In this document: positions 33,791-43,460 of the stretch, piece after piece
Numbering within the stretch: the stretch's first letter is position 1
How the letters are laid out: the number at the start of each line of letters is the position of its first letter
DNA from: Hemerocallis citrina
Lineage: Eukaryota > Streptophyta > Magnoliopsida > Asparagales > Asphodelaceae
Assembly (NCBI GenBank): GCA_017893485.1
Contig: CM030359.1
Coordinates: 28,524,430 to 28,588,429 of the forward strand
DNA length: 64,000 nucleotides
Direction of reading: 5' to 3'
Program-made: the position numbers and the translations under genes
Notes under the pieces: generated by a model
What the model was told of the DNA's origin: nothing
The model's input: only the letters and a program-made list of their open reading frames with translations
Databases searched by the model: none

Positions 33791-36700
33791 CGTCCTACGT
33801 ATGATGTTTTTGGTGTTTTTATAATTTTCTCTTTACTCTTTACGTACAGTCTCTGTGGAAATTTATACAAAAGACAGATGATCTACACTTGTATATCTTT
33901 TAGCTATATTTTTTTTAAGTGCCAATTACTACAACCTTTCACACCAATATATAATCATGGTGGTTAAATATATAAAAAAATGATAAAAAATAATTCATAA
34001 TCATCCATTTTGGGGAAATATTAAAAAAAAATAAAATAAATTTTATCTGTCTCTACGAACAGTCTCTCTGGAACTCTACACGAAAGACAGATGATTTACG
34101 CGTATATATTGTTTATAATTTTTTATTACGTTACAATTTTTCTGGTCTATCTAAACAATATAAAATTATAAAGGTAATATGCTTAAAAAAAATTCCAAAA
34201 TATATAAAGGAGTAGGTTTACATGTATAAGGTTAGGGTTAAGGTTAGGGTTAGGGGTTTTTTGTTATATGGGTTTACATGTGGGGATGTACATATGGTTT
34301 TTTCCATATAAAGGCTACATTTGGGGATCTACATGTGGTTATGTACTTTAGGTATTTCCCATATTGAAGTGTTTGCAATAATAGTAGGCGGGTGTTGAGT
34401 TCTACTTTGAGATTGAGTTCTGCTTGTTTAGCTTGGTGTTTTTTCCCACTTAGGTGTATGCTGAAAGTCTGCTGGCTTTTTGTGGTCACTTGGCTTAGAG
34501 GACAACCACTTCTTTGATGGAGACAACGGCCTACACCCTAGATTGTGGAAAATTCTTAAAAAAATAGAAATAAGAACTATCTGTCTTTACGAACAGTCTC
34601 TCTGGAACTCTACACGAAAGACAGATGATATACGCGTATATATTATTTATAATTACGTTACAATTTTTTCGCTCTATCTAACCAACATAAAATTATAAAG
34701 GGTTTTTTGTTTCAATAATAGTAGACGGGTGTTATCCTAAATCAAAGAAGAATCAGATGATTCAAGCAACTAAATGTGCCTAGTCTTACTCCGAGCTACA
34801 TTACAAACGTGCCTAGTCTTGCGTTGTGCTAACCCTACGATAACCCTAACCCTAATCCTTAACCCTACTCTGCTAACCTTACAATAACCCTAACCCTACA
34901 TTAACCCTAACCCTAACCCTAACCTACATATCATGTTTTATTGATTTTTATTGGTTATATACAGAATATCTATAAAGTCTTTACTAGAAATTTATTACCT
35001 GTCAACTCCCAACTACTGCAAATTAATGATAAACCAAAACAAGATCTTACCGCAAATGTCTTCCTTGCAATAACCTTAACCCTACAATAACCCTAACCAA
35101 ACCCCTAACCCCCGCTAAACCTAATCCTACCCTTAACCCCCATTAACACTAATTACCAAACTGAATACACTAACCCTAACCCTAACCCTAACCCTAACCC
35201 TAGACAAGTCGAGAACACCCCAATTTATCTCTTTTTGGCCTACTACCTAGGCTGTTGTCGCAGACAACGGCCTAGGTTATAGTAAATACCTTAGGTCGTT
35301 GTCTCCAACAACGGCCTAGGTTTTAGCTTAATACTTTTAAAAAGCAAAAAGTCATGAGGATCCCTTTATATGAATGCCTTAAGCCGTTGTCTTTAATAAC
35401 GGCCTAGGTATGAAATTTTTGGAATTTTTACAATATTCTCTTTACTCTTTACGCACAGTCTCTGTGAAAATTTATACCAAAGATAGATAATCTACACTTG
35501 TATATCGTATAGGTATATTTTTTTATTTGCCTATTACTTCCACCTTTCAAAGTGTCTCGAAGAACTGCACACAATTGCTTCACGACGAGATTCCACATCC
35601 GAAATTTCCACAAAAGCAACAGTTGGCGGTAGTGTTTTAGAGTAATCTTTGAACCTTTTTGGAATACTCTTCACATTGGTTTATACAAGTGGTCAAATAT
35701 ACATGTGGTTTTCTGTTACGGTTTTCCAATACATGATGGTCCCTATTTAGACCGTTTTTTGTAGAAAATAATCAGATTCAGTTCTTGATGGCCAAGTAGT
35801 TTGATCTGATTACTCTCCGCTCAAAAGCGAACCAAATCTTTTTTATTTTTGATTTCTTCTTGTCCATCATAATTATTGGATATTTTTGATATTCGGAGAT
35901 GAGTTTTTGTATTTTAGGAGGGTGTTTTCCGGAAGAGTGCAATAGATGGGAAAACTACATGTGGGTTTCTACATGTGGTTTTTCCCATATCTAGGGTACA
36001 TGTGGGGAGGTACATGTGGTGATGTAGTTTAGATTTTTTCCATATTGAAGTGTCCTGCAATAATTATCCATAAGTCAGGGAGCTACATGTGGTTTTTCTC
36101 ATACATGTGGGGTTTTACCTTATTGGTTTTTTCTATAATGAACTTGTTCTACTACATGTGATCACACCTCTTCGTCCCAATCTTGTGGAATTCTTGCTAG
36201 TTGCATGTCTGGAGAATGTCTTCAGTAACGTCTTCACTGTAAACAACGTACGAGGATTTTGAAGATTATATATTATTATTCAATAAAGACAAATGGAACA
36301 AAATACCAATTAAGTTGGGTTAGTTTTTATATTCGTTTGTGGGTATCGATTTTATATTCGTTAGTTACGTTGCTAGAAATAGAAAAAATTTAAAAATCTG
36401 AACAAAAAAACATACATATGAACGTCTATTTTGTAGAGTTCAGAAGACAATGTACGTAAAGAGTGGAGAGACACATGTGATTAATGATAGAACTTAAATA
36501 TCTATAAACTCTTTACTGGAAACTTATTACCTGTCAACTTCCATCTATAAATAACCCTGACCAAACCCCTACAATAACCCTAACCAAACCACTAACCCCC
36601 GCTAACCCTAACCCTACCCTTAACCCCCATTAACACTAACCCTAACCCTAACCCTAACGAATGATATAGTTTATTTTAATATTTTCTGGGGTGTTCTGTA

Positions 36701-36890
36701 CATATTAAAACATCGTGATTATGTAGTGGTTAGTTAGGTGTACTCAAATTGAAAATTAAAAAAAATTAAAATTGTTATACAAGCCAAGTTCTCATCTGTC
36801 TTTTGTATAAAGTCCCACAGAGATTGTTCGTAAAGAGTGAAGAGAAAATTGAAAAAAGCAAACAACCAATTAATTTTTGGCCTACTACCT
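33791..36890. repeat. Internal MULE region with diverged repeats and telomere-like tracts
   Basis: No gene is seen. Four related blocks contain ACAGTCTCT(C/G)TGGAA and AAGACAGATGAT (near 33845, 34065, 34590, 35455), and inverted relatives lie near 36435 and 36795-36835. Between them are short TTAGGG tracts (34229-34256) and degenerate CCCTAA tracts (34829-34925, 35068-35201, 36545-36660). CTACATGTGG/TACATGTGG words recur at 34260-34340 and 35690-36130. Confidence 0.75.
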
Positions 36891-37280
36891 AGGGCCTAAG
36901 GTGTAAACATTATTTTGGGGTGCTCTCTGACTTGTTGCTATTTTTAACCCCAACAAGTCAGAAAGCAAAGACAAATTGTTGAATATTTTGGCCTACTACC
37001 TAGGCCGTTGTTGGAGACAACGGCCTAAGGTATAAACATTATTGTGGGGTGCTCTCTGACTTGTTGCTATTTTTAACCCCAACAAGTCAGAGAGCAATAT
37101 AAATTGTCTAATATTTGGCCTACTACCTAGGCCGTTGTTGGGAGACAACGGCCTAAGGTGTAAACATTATTTTGGGGTGCTCTCTGACTTGTTGCAATTT
37201 TTAACCCCAACAAGTCAGAGAGCAAGACAAATCTCCATTCTACCTTAGTCCTACTACCTAGGCCGTTGTTGGAGCTGAAG
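36891..37280. repeat. Second array of double-hairpin units in MULE-1
   Basis: Three to four units of about 120 bp contain CCTACTACCTAGGCCGTTGT, then ACAACGGCCTAAGGT, and the inverted pair CTCTCTGACTTGTTG...CAACAAGTCAGAGAGC around TTTTTAACCC. They are variants of the units at 32940-33790 and lie just beyond the 3' end of the minus-strand gene. Confidence 0.88.
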
Positions 37281-37514
37281 CTGCTACACTTGAAAATTTA
37301 ACAAAATACCAAACACTTTGCCTTCACCTACACTCTCTGAATAAATTCATATCTACAGCTGCCAAAATCACCAACCATAATCAACTATTAGCAATTAATA
37401 ACAACAACATCAACTACACTTAAACTAACGAACCACAATTTCCACTAGTTAAGTTACAACAGGATAAAACCAAAGTAAAAAGAAATTTTTTTTACAACAA
37501 ACAAAATGTGTTGG

Positions 37515-39660
37515 CTAAGAACCGGGCGTGTATGGCTGTGGTGCTCGTCTCTTCCGAGTAGGATTTCGACGCAACAACATGGCTGGCGACTCGGGGATTT
37601 CTTCTTCTCCTCCCTTATCTTGTTGTACGTCTCCAACAACCCTATCCTCACTCTCTTCTTCCTGCTCTTGTTCTTGAGATGGATGTGAAGTTGAAGCTTG
37701 TTGTTCTCTCAGCTCACGTTCCCATTGTCGCCCCATCAATGCAGCTGGCCTACCCCTCACGCTTTTATGTTGGCCCCTCGTTGAGCTTAATGCTCGATCC
37801 AAGCGTTCGGCCTCTCCCAAAACATCCAAATTGGTACTGGCAACAAGCGAGCATCCTCTGAGCGAACCTTTTCATAGCCGTGCTCGCATTACTTTTTGCT
37901 ACCTCCGTGCATTCTTTTGCCATATCCATCGTATAATCAATCTAAATAAAAAAACCCCATCAAATTCGGTAAATTAAACAATTCATGATCTTTAAATATA
38001 ACCAACATTAGAAGAAATATGAAGATTGTAGTTACCACTGTACGTATTGCTGTGGCCTTCGGTTGGAACATAGGTTGTGAACTGGAATAGGCGGGTGGTG
38101 GTTCAATCTTCCTCTCCTCAATTTCTCATTGAATACCAGCAGGTAGTTCTGTATCGGGAGAGATGTACAGACGTGTCATTGATTTGTACCATTGCATGTA
38201 CGTCCCTTGCAGCTTGCCATCGTACTCTTCTACATCGGTAATTACAAGTTCAAATCGTCGCTCGTTCCATTCTGCAACTTGAACACGATGGAAATTTGCC
38301 CAATCATGAGTAGGCATGCCACCGGTACCCCTCACGGCGTGTAACTCATGATCGTATAGGTTTTTGCAGCTAAATTGTCTATTCTGTTGAAGATCGAACT
38401 GACGAAGGACTCTCTCCGGTCGCGGATGCTCCACTATACCGAAGTTGATGAGTGGAGCCGTCGTCAGCCACAACTGCGACCCGGTGGTGCACATCGGCGG
38501 TAGTCTTCCCACCCGCTCGGGTGTATATGGTACCCAATTTACGAACTCTTCTCGTAGTTGGTCGAGCTTGTCTCTGTAGTACGTTATTACACCCTTGGGG
38601 TTGTCTTTGTAACTCCGACTACCAGCCCAATATACACCTAACGGTGCTAACATAGCAGAATTTTCTGGTTGGGCCATCCAACCGTCCACTGGTCTCCTAA
38701 TGCGGAGACGACCCAAGTGCAGTCGCTCCCATGACCAAATCTGTAACAAAACTATCGGTCCGTTCATCTCCATCCCATCTAGCGCTACATGACACAACGC
38801 CCTGTATAGCGTTGCCAACGCGCAGCTTCTCCAGCTGTACTGGCCAGCTAAGCATAGGTCAGCGAGCAATCGTAGGTACATGAGGCGCACCGTATCGCCG
38901 GATGAGTTAAGTAAGAGAACCCCTCCGATCACCATTAGAATGTAGGCTCTGGTGTAGGACTGTACATAGTTGTCGGGCGATGCATTGGTCAGCGTCCCAT
39001 CAAAACGTCCCTTCAACCAAGATAGTCGGATTGATTGTCCTTGGAAAATGTCATCATCTTCTGCGACCGCCTCATCAAACTCTTTACCGAGCAGTTCATT
39101 GCACATCTCTATTTTGTCAAAGTTAATATTACCCGTCACGGCCAACCCTATCTATTGGAAGACCGGATATCATCGCTATATCCTGTAGCAACACGGTCAT
39201 CTCTTCCACCGGTAGATGGAACGTGTGCGACTCTGGCCTCCAGTGCTCCACGAGTGCTGAGAGAAGTGCTCAGTCGAGTTTAACATTTCCCATCATGCTG
39301 ATTCCATAGAAACTGGCCCCGACTAGGTACTCGACAATACGTGGATGCACCTTCATTGTCTCGTGGGTGCAGAAATTACACCTCCTGCGTCGTCCCACCC
39401 CACACTGCCTCGGATCTGTGGCGATCTTGCAAGGTCAGTTCGCCGGAATTTATTGGTCCTGGACCACGACGTCCTGTCATCGAAGAGGATGCACCAACCT
39501 ACACGAACCAAAAAACATAATTATTATTAGTCTAAAATCAATATCACTAAATACAAAATTAGGAACAATACAAATTAATAGTTCTCACATTCTCTGTGGA
39601 ATGTTCCCCCAGTGCTTCCTAGGATGCTCTTCCCCTTTCGGTTCCCCTCGTTCTAGCCAT
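37515..39660 (-). pseudogene. Plant mobile domain (PMD) protein gene in MULE-1
   Basis: PMD proteins (relatives of MAIN/MAIL1 and of PP7-long N-termini) occur in plant transposons and in a few host genes. Exon 1 starts at the ATG at 39660 (MARTRGTERGRAS) after an acceptor TTGTTACAG. Exon 2 (39498-38036) carries the PMD core: HPRIVEYL, LVEHWRPESHTFHLPVEEMT, ISGLPID, then GNINFDKIEMCNELLG, LSWLKGRFDG, YTRAYILMVIGGVLL, LADL and SWRSCALATLYRALCHVA, WSWERL. Exon 3 (37941-37515) has a Gln/Glu-rich acidic stretch and a basic tail RRNPTRKRRAPQPYTPGS, a likely nuclear signal. Breaks: a TAG in exon 1, a TGA near 39272, frameshifts near 39150 and 37850, and a TGA at 38126. The domain order is otherwise intact, so the parent copy was a real gene of the element. 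Confidence 0.88.
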
Positions 39661-39664
39661 TTCT

Positions 39665-41273
39665 CTGTAACAAAGTTTGCATATATGAAACTAATTACTC
39701 GCCGAAAATTAGCAAATACAAACCAATGAGATGCAAAAATTTCAAAAGTTCACTTATATGCGTCAAAACAATACAAACGAGATGCAAAAATTTCTAAATT
39801 TTGCCGTCATCTATGGCACACCAAACACAAGCCAATGCAATTTGTAGAAGTGAGTTCCGACCCACGGTTTGAAATATACGACCGTGTATCACTTTCTCTC
39901 TTTAAAAAAGAGCGGAAAGCGATACATTGACGTATCTCGCAAACCGTGGGTCGGAACTCGCAAATACAAGTTCCGTTGCATTGTGAATGGTTAGCCTAAC
40001 CTACGTGCACCGTTTCGTATTTTTTGGATTTCGTTTAAGCATTTTTGAGGAAAGACCGTACTAAAAAAATTTCGAGGTAGATTGAAGTTTTTTCATATAC
40101 ACGTCAAAGCAACACAAACGAGATGCAAAAATTCCAAAATTTCGCCGTCAACTACGGCACACCAAACACAAGCCAACGCAACTTATAGAAGTGAGTTCTG
40201 ACCCACAGTTTGAAATATACGCCTGTGTATCACTTTCACTCTTTAAAAAAGAGCGGGAAGCGATACATTAACGTATCTCGCAAACCGTGGGTCGGAACTC
40301 ACAAATACAAGTTTCGTTGCATTGTGAATGGTTAGCCCAACCTACGTACACCGTTTCGTATTTTTTACATTTCGTTTAAGCATTTTTGAGGAGAGACCGT
40401 ACTAAACAAATTTCGAGGTAGATTGAAGTTTTTTCATATACGCATCAAAACAACATAAACGAGATGCAAAAATTCCAAAATTTGGCCGTTGAGTCGGGAT
40501 CCCCGCACACAAGCCAACGCAACTTGTACATGGGAGTTCCAACCAACGGTTTGAAAGATACGGCCGTGTATCGTTTTCACTATTCAAAACTGAGCGAAAA
40601 GCAATACATTGACGTATCTCGCAAACCGCGGGTCGAAACTCGCATGTACAGGTTGGTATGACTTGTGAGTGGCGAGACGAACCTACTCATACAGTTTCGT
40701 TTTATTTGGACTTCGTTTAAGAAATTTTCTATATATAACGTATTCCACAAATTCCGAGGTGGATTAAAGGTTTTTTATATACGCGTCAAAACAACAAAAG
40801 CGAGAAGAAAAATTTCCTAAAATTGGGCGTCAACTCTGGCACACCAAACACAAGCCATCAGAACTTGCAGAGGTGAGTTGTGACTCTCGGTTTGAAAGAT
40901 ACGGCCGTGTATCACTTTATATCCGTTGTATTGAATAAAAATGATAAACGGACGTATCTCACAAATCGTGAGACGGAAATCGCCTCTACAAGTTCCGTTA
41001 CCTTCTACGCGGCGAGTCCGACCTACTCGTACAAAATGAATTTTTTTATCTCGTTTATTTGCTTCTCCTATATTCCACCACTACAACTAACACTACATCT
41101 ACGAAAATGTCAACAAAATATATACAACATACATGATCAGAGCTAATTATATACTCTCTAAATTATAGACTAGACTACTACGTATAATTCAAAAAAAACC
41201 CTACTCCAAAATTGGAACAAAAATTCAATAAATTAACATAGTTCATTATGGTAAATTGGGATTAAGTCAATAC
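39665..41273 (-). other. 5' UTR intron of the PMD gene with four palindromic modules
   Basis: On the minus strand a donor-like CAATCAG|GTATTGA lies near 41273 after a CT-rich leader, and the acceptor TTTGTTACAG lies just before the ATG. The intron of about 1.6 kb is mostly four modules spaced about 330-350 bp: about 39820-40010, 40140-40340, 40480-40690 and 40830-41030. Each is an imperfect palindrome with roughly 70-90-base arms and a short loop near AAAAAGAGCG. Confidence 0.7.
39820..41030. repeat. Four tandem palindromic modules
   Basis: Each arm reads AAGCCAACGCAACTTGTA, GTGAGTTCCGACCCACGGTT, TGAAATATACGGCCGTGTAT and CACTTT. The other arm is its reverse complement: AGCGATACATTGACGTATCT, CGCAAACCGTGGGTCGGAAC, TCGCAAATACAAGTTCCGTT. 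Mismatches occur in both arms but are often compensated between modules. Relatives lie at 29824-30200 and 54520-55400. Confidence 0.9.
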
Positions 41274-41580
41274 CTGATTGAAAGAGAGAGATAGAGAGTT
41301 GACGAAGATGTTAGAAGCCGCTTCGCGCTGTTGTAGAGAAAGGAAGGGAATCTGTGCTAGGGTTCAGATGATTTGAGAGTTTGGATGTTAAATTAGGATT
41401 TGCTGTATTCGGGAGATGGAGAGAGAGATAGAGAGCTTTCCACAAGATGGGGAGTTCGAGAAGGCAAACAAATCGATGCCAAGGAGTTGGGAGAGTGAAC
41501 TAGGGTTTGGGGATGGGTTTCAGGAGCTCAAGAGAAAGAGAGAGAGAGTGTGTGACGAAGACAGAGTGAGGTAGATTTGG

Positions 41581-41928
41581 GTATGTACAAGTGTTTGGAA
41601 AAACACTTGTACATACCTAGGCCGTTATTGGACACAACGGCTAAAGTATGTTTTTTTTTAAAAAAAAACAACTTAGGCCGTTGTTTGTTTCCAACAACGG
41701 CCTAAGTGAATTTTTCGACAAAAAAAACTCCACGCCAAAAAAATGCTAAGTCCCAAACGTTTTTTGGCATGAAGTGACGAAAATACCCCTCCGCTTTTGG
41801 GAACGTTAGTGTGAGACTTAAGCGGATCTTGATCTGATCCGCTGATCAAGATCAAGATAGATCGGACGGTGGAGATTGGTATTTTCCAACCCATTGAAAA
41901 CGAATCCGTTTTCAATGGAGCAAAACCC
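41581..41928 (-). repeat. Right terminal inverted repeat of MULE-1
   Basis: This is the reverse complement of 28894-29303, minus about 60 bases. Its inner end is the palindrome GTATGTACAAGTGTTT, GGAA, AAACACTTGTACATAC (41581-41616). Two GGCCGTT...AACGGC hairpins follow. It is expected to hold the promoter of the PMD gene. Confidence 0.93.
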
Positions 41929-41937
41929 TTCCAAGAA

Positions 41938-42457
41938 TACACACAGCGCAAAGTGCGGTTGACTGACATATTGGTGCGGTCAACCGTTCAGCTCTCTGAC
42001 GTAAAGTAGTGAGGTGAAAGGTCGACCGCTTCTCAAACAACTCAAGGTTGCGGTCGACTGCGATGCGGTCGACCGTCATGAAGTACGGTCGACCGGTATC
42101 GCGTTGTATATTTCGAATCCACTCTATTTTCTTTGCATAAACTAATCAATCTTTAATCAATCTTATACAATTAAAATCTCACGAAAATAGAAGGAAAAAT
42201 TCAGGTCTTGATATCTTCCTCTTTTGCTTGTAGACCAATTAATCAAGAACTCTTTTTGAATATCATCCTCTATTGCTTGTGTTTGCCATCTATCATTATT
42301 ACTTTCCTTGTTTGAATATTCCTGAATCTCTCTTGGATCACTTGTTGATATTTGTTGATATTACTCTCTTTATTTGATCCTGAAAATCTGAACAACTAAC
42401 TTTAAACTTATTAGTATTAATGAGCACGTTTTGTGCACACCAAACTAAGAGTCAACA
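41938..42457 (-). repeat. SIRE-like 3' LTR, proximal part
   Basis: This continues the 3' LTR after the MULE and its second TTCCAAGAA. It carries the GTCGAC cluster (41963-42107) matching 48830-48975 of the 5' LTR, and ends AAGAGTCAACA. The adjacent 42458-42470, read on the minus strand as AAAAGGGAGAGAT, is the polypurine tract. Confidence 0.92.
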
Positions 42458-42470
42458 ATCTCTCCCTTTT
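42458..42470 (-). other. Polypurine tract of the SIRE-like element
   Basis: AAAAGGGAGAGAT on the minus strand directly precedes the 3' LTR start TGTTGACTC, as expected for plus-strand DNA priming. Confidence 0.85.
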
Positions 42471-43460
42471 GGTGTGAACAAAACATGCTAGAATGTTTGA
42501 AAATTAAAATAGGCCACATAAATACTCCCCCTGAGTTTAGTATATCCTGTAACACAGAATTTCATAAGTAAGAGCGTTTAAGCGAAATGTAAATGCTCCC
42601 CCTCAATTCAATGCCACCTGTTATACGGAACTATAACATATATGATTAGTGTAAAACTTTTGAAAACATATTTGTAGTTAAAAACATTCATAGAATCATT
42701 GTAAAGCATGTGAAAGCATTTCATGAATACTTTGAAAACATATTTGTAGTTGAAAACATTCATAGAATCATTGTAAAATATGTGAAAACATTTCATGAAT
42801 ACTTTAGACTTTATTTGAAAACATTCCAAACAGTCCAAAAGAAATTCTCCCCCTTTTTGGAACACACCAAGAGGGATTAAGTAGAAGAAAAGTGAATAAG
42901 ATATTCCATTTAGCACATTGAAAAAATTTCTTGTGAAAGCACGAAAAAAAAACATTAATCAAAATAGACAGGAGGGATGGAGTTTGAAAAGAACGAAGTG
43001 TTACTGTAAAAGAGTGGAAGAGAATTTTCTTACATGATACTGTTGATAGCGAGACTCTTTGCTATACTTGGAGAGCTCTTCATAATATCATAGATTTGAG
43101 ATCTTCCCCAATACAAGTATAATAAAAAATGGAATTTCAGGAAAAAAAATTGTTTTTTTAAAAAAGTTTTTATCGAAGACCAGAGAGAAGACCGGTCGAC
43201 CGTACGGTCTACCGCAATAGAGTTGATTGAATTTTTTTTCCCAAGAGCATACCGGTCGACCGCACCCCTTTGTCAAAAACAAAACAGACCACAGAAGGCA
43301 AACCGGTCGACTGCACGGTCGACCGCAAATAGTAGAAACCAAATTTTGAAAATAATGTGTAAAACCAATTTTAACTGAGAGGAAACCGGTCGACCGCCTA
43401 GTCGACCGTACACCCTCATCGGCATACAGTCGCCCATTCAGTCGATCGTAGAATGGAATT
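42471..43460 (-). other. 3' non-coding region of the SIRE-like element
   Basis: It lies between RNase H and the polypurine tract. It contains duplicated blocks (TTCATAGAATCATTGTAAA at 42687-42775) and additional CTCCCCCT/TCTCCCCC runs (purine tracts on the minus strand) at 42525, 42595 and 42848. The GTCGAC palindrome cluster is at 43190-43450. In SIRE-type elements this place can hold an envelope-like frame; I see no such frame here. Confidence 0.65.

Larger units (their letters stand above)
28894..41928. mobile_element. Complete 13-kb Mutator-like element (MULE-1)
   Basis: It begins GGGTTTTGCTCCATTGAAAA and ends with the reverse complement of that sequence. Terminal inverted repeats are about 410 bp (left) and 348 bp (right). 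The exact 9-bp duplication TTCCAAGAA lies outside (28885-28893, 41929-41937), and the other LTR of the host copia holds the empty site with one copy. Two genes converge: FAR1-type transposase (+, 30354-32739) and a PMD-protein gene (-, 37515-39660). The space between them (about 32.9-37.3 kb) is full of hairpin arrays and telomere-like tracts. The convergent two-gene layout from the two terminal repeats recalls maize MuDR, though the second gene is unrelated to mudrB. Confidence 0.95.

Noticed and set aside
34829..36660. True chromosome end or telomere
   Set aside because: Tracts are short, degenerate, in both orientations and inside a transposon with intact target duplication.
38126..39145. 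Independent 339-residue gene starting at the ATG at 39145
   Set aside because: That ATG is inside the PMD domain; conserved PMD sequence continues upstream past a frameshift and a TGA to an exon start near 39498.
39820..41030. CRISPR-like array
   Set aside because: Repeats are diverged palindromic units of about 200 bp at about 340-bp spacing in plant transposon DNA; no short identical repeats, unique spacers or cas genes.
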